Assembly (NCBI GenBank): GCA_964441505.1
Contig: CAYTUV010000005.1
Span: 62,001-126,000 of the forward strand
Direction: 5' to 3'
Length of the DNA: 64,000 bases
Origin: Fen-1258 sp964441505
GTDB taxonomy: Bacteria > Bacteroidota > Ignavibacteria > Ignavibacteriales > Melioribacteraceae
In this document: piece after piece, positions 50,957 to 59,783 of the stretch
Layout of the letters: every line of letters begins with the position of its first letter
Numbering within the stretch: position 1 is the first letter of the stretch
Program-made: the position numbers and the translations under genes
The notes under the pieces: generated by a model
What the model saw: the letters and a program-made list of their open reading frames with translations, nothing else
The model's database searches: none
Told to the model about the DNA's origin: nothing

Positions 50957-51314
50957 TTTATTTCTATTCCTACAAGTTATTCGCTAAAAGTTAGCATCGA
51001 CACGGTTTAAGTTAACCTTCTTGGCATTTTTTTCAAACAAAAAATTTGTTGCACGGAGCTTTTATAAAGAGAATCAACTTTTCAATTGAACTCAATTTCC
51101 ATATTTTAGTTTTCAATTCTGTGAAAGAGAGATGAGTCTATTGTTGGACATTGACAGCAGAGCATTGTCCCCATTCAAAAAATACTCTTCCGGAGAACTT
51201 TAGAGAATGATTAATATTTTTTATAACTAACTCATGCTGATGATCTGGCCGAAATTGGTGCGGTACTGATGACAGGCAAAAATTTTCAATCTCCATAAAT
51301 CTTGTAGAATTGAT
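50957..51314. other. Gene-free stretch of 358 bp
   Basis: It lies between two divergent genes and is AT-rich. A short frame near 51235-51297 reads HADDLAEIGAVLMTGKNF before a stop; this could be a gene remnant, but I cannot name it. No hairpin with a U-tract is seen. Confidence 0.4.
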
Positions 51315-53114
51315 ATGATAGATGATAATTTAAAAATGAACGTACCTCAAAAAAAACAAAATCCATGGACTTGGATACCAACTTTGTATCTGGCCGAAGG
51401 TCTTCCTTACATAATTGTTATGACAGTTTCTGTTATAATGTATAAACGTCTTGGAATTTCGAATGCAGATATTGCACTTTATACCAGCTGGTTTTATCTG
51501 CCTTGGATAATAAAACCGCTTTGGAGCCCGCTGATCGATATATTAAAGACAAAACGATTTTGGATAACAGCAATGCAGTTGATGATCGGTGCAGGTATGG
51601 CTGGAGTTGCATTTACTATTCCTATGCCGGATTTTTTTCAATTCACTCTCGCGTTCTTCTGGCTGATAGCATTTAGTTCCGCCACCCATGATATTTCTAC
51701 TGATGGTTTTTATATGCTGGCATTGACGGAGAGTCAGCAATCTTATTTTGTAGGAATTCGTAGCGCATTCTACCGCATTGCTTTGATTGCAGGCCAGGGT
51801 CTTCTTGTCCTCCTCGCCGGATACCTTGAAGGTACAATGGGTGTTTATCCTGCTGAATTTAAGGTCATTGCAAATCCAAATAAATTTTTTCAGGAAACAA
51901 TAAAAGTTGATTCTCTGAAAGCAAAACCGATGGAGGGAAGTTTAAGAGTAATTGCAAAACCATCCTACGTTGAAATCAGCACTCGTCCTAAAACAGAGGA
52001 AGAGGCAGCATCATATATACGATTTGCTCACAACTTTAATATAATGAACGGTTTCTCAACGGATAAATTTGCTTTAGCAGATACCTCGTTCAGTCAGGAT
52101 CTTGTGGGCAATGTTGGTATTGTAAAATTTATTCTATCGAAACCGCCCAGTGAGGGAAGCGAATATATTGTAGAAGTTGCTAACAATAAGGGACCCGAAA
52201 GCATCCGGGTAGTTGAGGGAAATAGACTCAAGTTCACATCAAAGAATTGGAATAAACCGGCGTTTTCAGTAATACAACTTGATCCCACTATTGCAAAAAA
52301 AACTGAAGCTAGTTTTAAGGCGCAGATTGATAAAGTTCCTCTCGCCTGGGTATTTACGTTTGCAATAATGGCCGGATTGTTTTTTCTCTTTTTTGCTTAT
52401 CATAGATTTATATTACCTGCACCCAAAGAAGATAAATCTGCTGGTGTTAAAAGACAGAGTTCTACATTCAAAGAATTCTTCAGAACCTTCTTCAGATTTT
52501 TCGAAAAGAAAAAAGTCATTATCATCATCGGGTTCCTTCTATTATATCAATTTGGAGAATCGCAGCTAATAAAAATGTCTCTGCCGTTTATGCTCGATCC
52601 GAGAGAGATTGGCGGGTTGGGTCTATCCACTACCGATGTTGGATTTGTTTACAGTCTTGCCGGAGTTGTGGCTCTGATACTCGGAGGAATTCTTGGCGGA
52701 TTTGTAATATCAAAAAAAGGTCTTAGATATTGGGTCTTGCCGATGTTGTTGGCAATTAATCTTCCGGATCTTCTCTATGTTTACCTTGCATATGCACAAC
52801 CAACGGTCATCTGGATAATCTACGCATGCGTAGCTGTTGAGCAGTTCGGTTATGGATTCGGCCTTACTGCATATATAATGTACATGATCTATATCTCGGA
52901 CGGCGAATACAGAACATCACACTATGCTATTGCGGCGGGATTCATGGCCATTGGTATGATGGTGCCGGGAATGTTTAGCGGAATGATTCAGGAAGCGATC
53001 GGGTATAAATTCTTTTTCATTTGGGTATTGATTTCTGCAATCCCGTCGTTTCTCATTGTTAAGTTTATTCCACTCGAATACCAGTTCGGGAAAAAGAAAT
53101 TATTAGAGTCATAA
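51315..53114 (+). CDS. AmpG-like MFS permease with an inserted extracytoplasmic domain
   Basis: The 599-residue transporter has an AmpG-like start (LYLAEGLPYIIV, then KPLWSPLIDIL) and HDISTDGFYMLAL near residue 125. AmpG proteins import muropeptides. Between helices near residues 170 and 345 lies an insertion of about 165 residues. Its second half (about 267-323) reads like a Calx-beta-type strand set (FILSKPPSEGSEYIVEV, then LKFTSKNWNKP), a module normally found in secreted proteins. AmpG itself has no such domain. The substrate may therefore differ. The next gene (ABC ATPase) starts 74 bp downstream. Confidence 0.83.
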   Translation: MIDDNLKMNVPQKKQNPWTWIPTLYLAEGLPYIIVMTVSVIMYKRLGISNADIALYTSWFYLPWIIKPLWSPLIDILKTKRFWITAMQLMIGAGMAGVAFTIPMPDFFQFTLAFFWLIAFSSATHDISTDGFYMLALTESQQSYFVGIRSAFYRIALIAGQGLLVLLAGYLEGTMGVYPAEFKVIANPNKFFQETIKVDSLKAKPMEGSLRVIAKPSYVEISTRPKTEEEAASYIRFAHNFNIMNGFSTDKFALADTSFSQDLVGNVGIVKFILSKPPSEGSEYIVEVANNKGPESIRVVEGNRLKFTSKNWNKPAFSVIQLDPTIAKKTEASFKAQIDKVPLAWVFTFAIMAGLFFLFFAYHRFILPAPKEDKSAGVKRQSSTFKEFFRTFFRFFEKKKVIIIIGFLLLYQFGESQLIKMSLPFMLDPREIGGLGLSTTDVGFVYSLAGVVALILGGILGGFVISKKGLRYWVLPMLLAINLPDLLYVYLAYAQPTVIWIIYACVAVEQFGYGFGLTAYIMYMIYISDGEYRTSHYAIAAGFMAIGMMVPGMFSGMIQEAIGYKFFFIWVLISAIPSFLIVKFIPLEYQFGKKKLLES

Positions 53115-53188
53115 TTTTTTTAATTGGGTGACTGTTGTAACAATTACCGTCGCCCCTTCGTCTTAACTCCAAAAGAAATGGAGGCTCG

Positions 53189-54112
53189 TTGAATTCCGAT
53201 AAAGTAATTGAAGTCCGTGGACTTACCAAAAAATTCGGAAGTCTGACCGCTGTTGATAATCTCGACCTCAACGTCTATCGTGGTGATGTATTTGGATTTC
53301 TTGGCCCTAACGGAGCCGGCAAGAGTACAACAATCAGAATGCTTCTTTCGCTTATCAAACCCACAAGCGGATCGATGAGTATTTTTGGTAAATCAATTAG
53401 CAAGGATAGAAAGGAAATATTTTCGAAGATTGGTGCTATTGTAGAAAAGCCGGATTTTTATCTCTATCTCTCTGCCTATAAAAATCTCGAGATTCTTGGA
53501 AAACTTTCCGGTACGGATGTATCTAAGAAAAAAATCATGGGCATGCTTGAACTGGTCGGACTTGACAAACGGTATATGAGTAAAGTGAAAACTTTTTCGC
53601 ATGGTATGAAGCAGCGGCTCGGGATTGCACAAGCACTTCTTCACGATCCCGAACTGATAATTCTTGATGAGCCGACAACCGGTCTCGATCCTCAGGGAAT
53701 GAAAGAAATTCGAGACTTGATAATCTATCTCAGCAGAGAAAAAGGGAAAACGGTTTTTCTTTCATCACACATACTTCACGAAGTTGAGTTAATCTCCACG
53801 AGAATGATCATCATTAATAAAGGAACTACACAGGTTGAAGGCACAGTTGAAGAGCTTCTTAAAACAGATAAAGTGAAAGTTGCTTTTGAAGTTGATAAAA
53901 TTGAGGATGCACTGCGTTTTGTAAATGAATCTTTCTGGCAGGGAAAAATAAAAGCAACCTCCAAAAGTGAAATGAATTTTGAACTGAGCAAAAACGAAAT
54001 TGTTGATCTAAATAAATATCTGGTGGAGAAAGGAATTGCGGTAAGTGCAATAATTCCGGTTCGCTCTCTTGAAGACTTCTTCTTAAGGATAACCGAGGGA
54101 GGCGTAAAATGA
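53189..54112 (+). CDS. ABC transporter ATP-binding protein
   Basis: The 307-residue ATPase starts at a TTG; GGAGG at 53180-53184 sits at the right distance, and the nearby ATG at 53178 runs into a stop. Walker A is GPNGAGKST, the signature FSHGMKQRLG, Walker B LIILDEPTTGLDP and the H-loop LSSHILHEV. The C-terminal extension of about 80 residues is typical of ABC-2 exporters (antibiotic or lipid type). It overlaps the permease gene by four bases (ATGA), so the two are coupled. Confidence 0.95.
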   Translation: MNSDKVIEVRGLTKKFGSLTAVDNLDLNVYRGDVFGFLGPNGAGKSTTIRMLLSLIKPTSGSMSIFGKSISKDRKEIFSKIGAIVEKPDFYLYLSAYKNLEILGKLSGTDVSKKKIMGMLELVGLDKRYMSKVKTFSHGMKQRLGIAQALLHDPELIILDEPTTGLDPQGMKEIRDLIIYLSREKGKTVFLSSHILHEVELISTRMIIINKGTTQVEGTVEELLKTDKVKVAFEVDKIEDALRFVNESFWQGKIKATSKSEMNFELSKNEIVDLNKYLVEKGIAVSAIIPVRSLEDFFLRITEGGVK

Positions 54113-54945
54113 TGACGTTAATTTATGTAGAACTTCAAAAAATGTTTAAGAAGTGGAGAACCTACATTGGAATTATTGCCATTGGACTTCTTACAATCAT
54201 CGTACAGCTGGCATTGTATTTCACCGGTAAAGATATGATAGATTCGCAAATGAGGGGATTGGAACAATCATTTGTCATGGTGGGAAATTTGGTCAACGGT
54301 TATTTTATCGCTCGGCTGATCCTTACATTTCTGATTATTCATGTGCCGTTCTTAGTTGTTCTGGTCGGTGGCGATCTGCTCGCAGGAGAGGCGACTGCAG
54401 GTACATACAGAATGATTTTAACAAGGCCCGTTTCTCGATTACAAGTTATTACTGCAAAATTTATTGCTGGCTGGTTTTATGTAACTATCCTGATGCTTTG
54501 GCTGGCGTTTCTAAGCCTCGGGGTAAGTCTGGTGATTTTTGGCTCCGGTCCCCTTCTTTCCATAGGAAGCGGAATTGTTATTTTCGCCGAGAATGATGTC
54601 TTATGGCGCTTCCTTGGCGCTTATGCATTTGCCGCACTGAGCATGATGACTGTGATATCGATATCAATCATCTTCTCCTCACTCGTCCAGAATGCTATTG
54701 GACCAATTGTCTCTACCATGGCGGTGATAATAATCTTCTTAATCTTATCTGCATTACCGGTTGAATTTTTCCAAAACATAAGTCCATATTTCTTCACCTC
54801 ACATATGAACAGATGGAATAATTTCTTTAGTGAAGAAGTTAATTATAAAGAGGTAGTTAATTCGATCTGGGTTCTGTTGGCTCATGTTGTTGTTCTCTAC
54901 GGAATTACGACTTACATTTTTCTCAAGAAAGACATTTTAAGTTAG
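54109..54945 (+). CDS. ABC-2-type transporter permease
   Basis: The 278-residue membrane protein has six helices, with the ABC-2 pattern GEATAGTYRMILTRPVSR after the second helix. It pairs with the ATPase encoded just upstream (4-bp overlap). The LolA-like gene starts 7 bp downstream, so the three form one operon. The cargo is unknown; the LolA-like partner hints at a lipid or lipoprotein theme, which is inference. Confidence 0.93.
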   Translation: MMTLIYVELQKMFKKWRTYIGIIAIGLLTIIVQLALYFTGKDMIDSQMRGLEQSFVMVGNLVNGYFIARLILTFLIIHVPFLVVLVGGDLLAGEATAGTYRMILTRPVSRLQVITAKFIAGWFYVTILMLWLAFLSLGVSLVIFGSGPLLSIGSGIVIFAENDVLWRFLGAYAFAALSMMTVISISIIFSSLVQNAIGPIVSTMAVIIIFLILSALPVEFFQNISPYFFTSHMNRWNNFFSEEVNYKEVVNSIWVLLAHVVVLYGITTYIFLKKDILS

Positions 54946-54952
54946 AGAGGCG

Positions 54953-55699
54953 ATGATGAAAAAGATTTTGATAACCTTGCTGTTGATTGCTGCGGTTACG
55001 GTTTTTGCACAGACAAAAGATCCCAATAAACTTTTGGATGCAGTACGTCAAAAATTTAGCAAGGTAAGCGATTATAAAGTCGATGGTATTGTCAAACTTG
55101 ATATGAGTTTTATCAAAGTCCCTGAGATGAAGGCTAAAATATTTTTTAAAAAACCGAATAAAATAAAAGTTAATGCCGAAGGCTTTGCAATGATTCCGAG
55201 ACAAGGATTGCAATTTTCGCCTGCAGATTTACTGAAAGAAGATTTCACAGCGATCTATGTCCGGTCTGAAACAATCGATAACCGGGAAATAGATGTTATT
55301 AAAACTATTCCAAGCAGTGATTCCTCGGAAATTGTTTTATCTACATTGTGGATTGATGCGGCAGAATCCGTAATCAGAAAAGTTGAATCCACCAGCAAAA
55401 AGGGAGGCACAACTCAAATTGAATTGAGCTACGATAACTATAAATTCGGGTTACCCTCTCAGTTAAAGCTCTCTTTTAACTTGGGTAATATACAGATGCC
55501 TGTTAATGCACCAAACCAAACGAATGAAAGTGAGACTGCCGATGCCGCAAAAAAAAGCAGAAGGAGAAGAGGATTGCCCGAGGGTACTTCTTTGAAGGGT
55601 AGTGTGATAATGACATATACGAATTATCAAATCAACAAAGGTATTCCAGATAGCTTTTTTGCTGAAAAAGAAAAAGAGCAGAAAGCAAAGATTAATTAA
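54953..55699 (+). CDS. LolA-like periplasmic protein
   Basis: The 248-residue protein has a signal peptide (VTVFAQ). The mature start KLLDAVRQKFSKVSDYKVDGIV and FFKKPNKIKVNAEG resemble the LolA/LolB-like fold, which binds lipids in a half-barrel. A basic patch KKSRRRRG near residue 205 interrupts the fold as a loop. It probably binds a lipid or lipoprotein in the periplasm in concert with the ABC transporter encoded 7 bp upstream. Confidence 0.75.
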   Translation: MMKKILITLLLIAAVTVFAQTKDPNKLLDAVRQKFSKVSDYKVDGIVKLDMSFIKVPEMKAKIFFKKPNKIKVNAEGFAMIPRQGLQFSPADLLKEDFTAIYVRSETIDNREIDVIKTIPSSDSSEIVLSTLWIDAAESVIRKVESTSKKGGTTQIELSYDNYKFGLPSQLKLSFNLGNIQMPVNAPNQTNESETADAAKKSRRRRGLPEGTSLKGSVIMTYTNYQINKGIPDSFFAEKEKEQKAKIN

Positions 55700-55727
55700 A
55701 GGACAAAACTCCGATTGTTTTAAAGAC

Positions 55728-55749
55728 GGATCATCGATCCTTCTTTTTA
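55728..55749 (+). terminator. Probable terminator of the ABC-LolA-like operon
   Basis: GGATC (55728-55732) pairs with GATCC (55736-55740) around ATC, followed by TTCTTTTTAA. The stem is short, but position and U-tract fit the end of the operon, 29 bp past the stop. Confidence 0.45.
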
Positions 55750-55910
55750 ATGGATAATTGAATTTCACTTGTTAATTAACCCTCAGAAGTTTAAGTTGGT
55801 TGCGGAATAGTAAAACACATCGAGATAGCATATCGAAAACTGACATACCGTTATTAAGATTTCGTCATCTAAGCTGAAATCTTTCATTCACTAAATCAAC
55901 GGAGTGTCAA

Positions 55911-56501
55911 ATGAAACGTAAAATCATTTTAACAATCGCCATTCTCTTTTATTTTGTTCCAGTTATTTTCTCCCAACACAATTATTTAATCTCTGCCGGC
56001 TTGGGTATTATTCAGTCCTATGGAACCGCAGAAGGTTTTGAGATCGGCATCAGAAGGGCTGTTAATGATAATTTAAGATTCCAGCTGACGATCGGTTATT
56101 ATAATTGGGGCAAAAAGATAGACATAAATGCTATGGCGCACTACCCGCTTAATCAGAACACTCATATCAAAAGGGAGATGAATTCACTAATACCCTTGCG
56201 CGCCGGCTTTAACTTCAAGTTTGGAAATTCGAACTCACATCCGTATCTGGCAATTGAATGGATTGTTAATTACATGACAAATGATTTTTACACCCAAGAT
56301 CCCATTGCGGACGGAGTCATTTCATATGTGAGGACTTATTCAAAAATAACTGAAGATACAATCTTCATTTCTCTTGGTTTTAACTTGGGGTACACATTCT
56401 ATTTGTCTGATGATTTGAATATCATTTCTGGTGTTAACTGGCAATCAGGAAAATCTACTCAGTTTGTTGGCTTTATGAGCGGAATTGAATACAAACTTTA
56501 G
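55911..56501 (+). CDS. Outer-membrane beta-barrel protein
   Basis: The 196-residue protein has a signal peptide (cleavage about residue 21, VIFSQ). Eight or so amphipathic beta-strands follow, ending MSGIEYKL with a C-terminal hydrophobic residue as in small porin-like barrels. No specific family is recognised; general outer-membrane beta-barrel domain proteins of the FCB group have this form. It has its own terminator. Confidence 0.8.
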   Translation: MKRKIILTIAILFYFVPVIFSQHNYLISAGLGIIQSYGTAEGFEIGIRRAVNDNLRFQLTIGYYNWGKKIDINAMAHYPLNQNTHIKREMNSLIPLRAGFNFKFGNSNSHPYLAIEWIVNYMTNDFYTQDPIADGVISYVRTYSKITEDTIFISLGFNLGYTFYLSDDLNIISGVNWQSGKSTQFVGFMSGIEYKL

Positions 56502-56519
56502 TGAAGAAGTATGGTTTAA

Positions 56520-56550
56520 AACCCAATCTCAATTTGAGGTTGGGTTTTTA
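56520..56550. terminator. Bidirectional Rho-independent terminator
   Basis: AACCCAATCTC (56520-56530) pairs with GAGGTTGGGTT (56536-56546), an 11-bp stem with one G-T pair and an AATTT loop. TTTATTT follows on the plus strand, and an A-rich run precedes it for minus-strand transcripts. It separates the convergent barrel and YceI genes. Confidence 0.85.
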
Positions 56551-56570
56551 TTTAAAACTAAATCAAAGAA

Positions 56571-57209
56571 CTATTTTGCATTTGACCCGACTACATTCAC
56601 ACCGATATCAATCTTCTCAGAAACTTTATTGCCGATAACCGCATTGTCAACACCGTAGTCAGATAGGTTAACACTAAACTTTGCCCGGATACCAAGCAGA
56701 TCTCCCGGTGCACGTTTCTTTGTCAGTTCACTTTCATCAAGGTAGGTTACATCGCCGGAGGCAATCACTTCTTTTGTTACTCCGTGCATACTGAAATCGC
56801 CTTTAACTTTGAATTCAAGTTTATTATCCGCCGTCTGATTCACATCTGAAACTGATTTTATTTCGAATGAAATCTCTGGATATTCCTGTGATTCAAGCCA
56901 GTTGCTGCTTTGCATGTGTTTATTGCGTAATTCAATTCCGGTGTTCATAGAAGAAACCTGTACTGTTAGTTTTCCCCTTATCGTTTTTGCAAAGTTAGCA
57001 ACATCAAAGGAAATTGAACCTCCGATTCCATTCGCGGTGCCGTTAATATCTTCAAGCGGTGTTTGGCTGAAAAATGTAACCTGATTTCTACCGCTTTTGT
57101 CCTCGAAGTTAAACGTCTGATTTCCGCTTGCTTTTATTTTGAATCCTTGTGCTGATATTGCCACGGTCATTAAGAAAATGAGTGTGGGCAAGAAAAATAT
57201 ATTTTTCAT
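56571..57209 (-). CDS. YceI-family periplasmic protein
   Basis: The 212-residue protein has a signal peptide (cleavage about residue 21, AISAQ). The YceI lipocalin-like barrel is clear: NQVTFFSQTPLEDINGTA, ISFDVANF, then WLESQEYPEISFEIKSV and GDFSMHGVTKEV. YceI proteins bind isoprenoid or similar lipids in the periplasm. A small membrane-protein gene lies 47 bp upstream on the same strand. Confidence 0.93.
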   Translation of the reverse strand: MKNIFFLPTLIFLMTVAISAQGFKIKASGNQTFNFEDKSGRNQVTFFSQTPLEDINGTANGIGGSISFDVANFAKTIRGKLTVQVSSMNTGIELRNKHMQSSNWLESQEYPEISFEIKSVSDVNQTADNKLEFKVKGDFSMHGVTKEVIASGDVTYLDESELTKKRAPGDLLGIRAKFSVNLSDYGVDNAVIGNKVSEKIDIGVNVVGSNAK

Positions 57210-57256
57210 TTTATTCCTTTTGTTACGGTTCTAAAATTATTTTCATTCAGGCAAGT

Positions 57257-57526
57257 CTAAGGCTTGCTCTTCTTCTCTCTAAAATAAAAACAGAAAAACC
57301 CTCCTATTATAATAGATAAAAAACTTATAGCGCCGGTGAGATCTAACCCCCAGATAAATTTATCCACCCATTGTTTTTCAACCATATCCGGGAACAGTTC
57401 ATCTTTTTTCTCTATAAGAATCTGTGTCTTTGTAAAGATTTCTCTCCCATAGCCTAACCAAACAATTATTGAAGAAATAATGACTGTTGTAACTGCTATA
57501 AGAGTTTTTCGCTGTTTACTGTTCAT
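57257..57526 (-). CDS. Small two-helix membrane protein, unknown function
   Basis: The 89-residue protein has helices at about residues 8-24 and 62-82, separated by a charged loop (KKDELFPDMVEKQW). No family is recognised. It is followed 47 bp later by yceI on the same strand. The codon pattern and topology support a real gene. Confidence 0.7.
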   Translation of the reverse strand: MNSKQRKTLIAVTTVIISSIIVWLGYGREIFTKTQILIEKKDELFPDMVEKQWVDKFIWGLDLTGAISFLSIIIGGFFCFYFREKKSKP

Positions 57527-57778
57527 TAGCAGGCTCCTCTATTTGTTGAATTAACAATAAAAATGAATGAATAATTCCATTCGATCCAGGCCGGATTTTT
57601 TATTTACACTACCGGCGAATAGCATAAACGGAATATTCCACCTGCCATCATTCGTTAATAATCCGCATTAATTGAGAGAAGTCATATTTTCATTACTTTG
57701 ATTCTTACTTCGAAATGAATTAATTTTTCACCGTATGAATAAACAACAATCCCAAGGACATTAATTAATAGGGAAATC

Positions 57779-59005
57779 ATGAAAATACACGAGTATCAAG
57801 CTAAAGAAACTCTGAAAAAATATGGAGTACCGGTTCAGGATGGAATTGCGATAAAGCATTTATCGGAATTTGACGGTGCAATTTCTCAGCTTCAGTCACG
57901 CGGAATCAATCAGTATGTAGTTAAATCACAGATCCATGCAGGCGGAAGAGGAAAGGGAAAACTATACAACCCAAATAATAGAGAAGAATTAATTCAGGAG
58001 GGTGGAGTTAAGTTTACCACTTCTGTGGAAAAGGCAAAAGAGTATGCTTCGAAGATGCTGGGTAATTTATTAATTACACACCAGACCGGCGCCGAGGGTA
58101 AAATTGTTAAAACACTGTTTATAACAGAAGGTCTTGATTATAAAAAAGAAATGTATATCGGAATTCTTCTAGATCGCGGTGTTTCTAAAAATGTAATTAT
58201 GGCTTCAACCGAAGGCGGTGTTGAAATTGAAAAAGTTGCAGAGGAAACTCCGGAAAAAATTATTAAAGAGTGGATCGAACCTTCAGTTGGATTCCAATCT
58301 TATCAGGCGCGTAAAATTGCTTTTGGTTTGGGACTTGAAGGAGCCGCATTAAAAAGTTTTGTGCCGTTCATGATGAAGCTCTATAAAGCATATGAAGAAA
58401 CGGATGCTTCCATGCTTGAGATTAATCCGCTTATCATTACAAACGATGATAAAATAATGGCTCTCGATGCGAAAATGAATTTTGACGATAATGCTCTATA
58501 TCGTCATCCCGAGATTATGGCATACCGTGATCTTGATGAGGAAGATGCACTCGAAATTGAAGCCTCTAAATTCAATCTCAACTACATTAAACTTGATGGC
58601 AATGTAGGTTGTATGGTGAATGGGGCGGGATTGGCAATGGCAACGATGGATATAATCAAACTTGCCGGTGGTGAACCAGCAAATTTTCTGGATGTTGGCG
58701 GTGGAGCTAATAAAGAAACGGTCGCAAACGGATTTAAAATTATTTTATCTGATCCGAATGTGAAAGCTATTTTGATCAATATATTCGGCGGAATTGTTCG
58801 CTGTGACCGCGTTGCTCAGGGTGTTATAGATGCTGTTAAAGAAATTTCTGTGACAGTTCCGGTCGTTGTCCGGCTCGAGGGAACGAATGCAGTTGAAGCT
58901 AAGGAGTTGTTAGAAAATTCCGGATTAAATTTTGAAGTTGCAATAACATTACAGGACGCAGCAAAGAAAGTTACTGCTGTACTTTCTGTTGAAGCGGCTG
59001 TGTAA
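57779..59005 (+). CDS. sucC: Succinate-CoA ligase (ADP/GDP-forming) beta subunit
   Basis: The 408-residue protein begins MKIHEYQAKETLKKYGVPV, the family start, followed by the ATP-grasp domain (KSQIHAGGRGKGK, EINPLIIT). The C-terminal CoA-ligase domain has DVGGGANKETVANGFK and NIFGGIVRCDRVAQG. It is about 20 residues longer than E. coli SucC. The enzyme makes succinate and ATP from succinyl-CoA in the TCA cycle. The alpha subunit gene (sucD), usually next to it, is not present here; the next gene is an unknown protein. Confidence 0.96.
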   Translation: MKIHEYQAKETLKKYGVPVQDGIAIKHLSEFDGAISQLQSRGINQYVVKSQIHAGGRGKGKLYNPNNREELIQEGGVKFTTSVEKAKEYASKMLGNLLITHQTGAEGKIVKTLFITEGLDYKKEMYIGILLDRGVSKNVIMASTEGGVEIEKVAEETPEKIIKEWIEPSVGFQSYQARKIAFGLGLEGAALKSFVPFMMKLYKAYEETDASMLEINPLIITNDDKIMALDAKMNFDDNALYRHPEIMAYRDLDEEDALEIEASKFNLNYIKLDGNVGCMVNGAGLAMATMDIIKLAGGEPANFLDVGGGANKETVANGFKIILSDPNVKAILINIFGGIVRCDRVAQGVIDAVKEISVTVPVVVRLEGTNAVEAKELLENSGLNFEVAITLQDAAKKVTAVLSVEAAV

Positions 59006-59020
59006 ATAATTATATTTTAA

Positions 59021-59055
59021 GGAGAGCTCTGATTTATCGGGGCTCTTTATAAAAA
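59021..59055 (+). terminator. Possible terminator after sucC
   Basis: AGAGCTC (59023-59029) pairs with GGGCTCT (59040-59046) with one G-T pair. A mixed TTATAAAAAA tail follows, so the U-tract is poor. Confidence 0.35.
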
Positions 59056-59096
59056 ATCACTCAGGATGATTTTAGAGTCTTTACTCGGAAAGAATT

Positions 59097-59468
59097 ATGA
59101 TAGAAATAAAAATAACAATTGATTCTGCGCTAAGCCTTCTCTTAGAAAGAATGAATTTGGAGCTTAAACTGCGTCAGCGCGATAAGATCATTCCTATAGG
59201 ATTACGCCTCGAGGATTTATCTTATAACCAGCTTTTTCTTATTGTTGAAGCCTCCATCTTTGATACAATATTTCTTCTTCCTATAGATTTAGTTTCGCAA
59301 GAAACGAATCTAATCAACATTATAACCGGAACCGTTAGAGCGTTATCGCGTGTATTGAACAGAGACGAATTCAAACTTTTCACTAATAAGCAGGCCTCCA
59401 ATTTAATACAGCCAATTATCAGTTATTTCCAATCCCAGTTAAAGTGGAAGCACTTTCCAAACAATTGA
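59097..59468 (+). CDS. Unknown protein of 123 residues
   Basis: The protein has no signal peptide or clear membrane helix; the region LFLIVEASIFDTIFLLPIDL is hydrophobic but interrupted. Helical segments dominate. GGAAAG precedes the ATG. I do not recognise a family. It follows sucC by 91 bp, after a possible terminator, so it may have its own promoter. Codon use is like that of its neighbours. Confidence 0.65.
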   Translation: MIEIKITIDSALSLLLERMNLELKLRQRDKIIPIGLRLEDLSYNQLFLIVEASIFDTIFLLPIDLVSQETNLINIITGTVRALSRVLNRDEFKLFTNKQASNLIQPIISYFQSQLKWKHFPNN

Positions 59469-59783
59469 ATCTAAGAAACCTAATCACATCCTTTGTAGCC
59501 TTTAACATTCTTTTGTAAACTTGAATAAAGCATAAATGGACATACATCCATCAGAAGGGTACAAAATGGATCAAGAATACCTGCGATTTTCCGACTCGTA
59601 TAATACCCCAAACGAGTAATTATCCGGTGAGCAGATTTTCAAAAATTAATTTTTGCACGTAATATTAATTCTATTGGCTTAAAATGTCACAAATTCTTAA
59701 GTTTAATAAGACAATTTCATACTTTGCTCTTCGATAGGATGTCAAATTAATAGGTCTTTTGTTTTCAAAGATATGAGGGTAAG
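59469..59783. other. Gene-free stretch with one short open frame
   Basis: It is AT-rich. A 27-codon frame at 59536-59619 (MDIHPSEGYKMDQEYLRF...) uses ordinary codons but has no good ribosome-binding site. No hairpin is seen. The last 80 bp should hold the promoter of the galactokinase-like gene. Confidence 0.4.
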
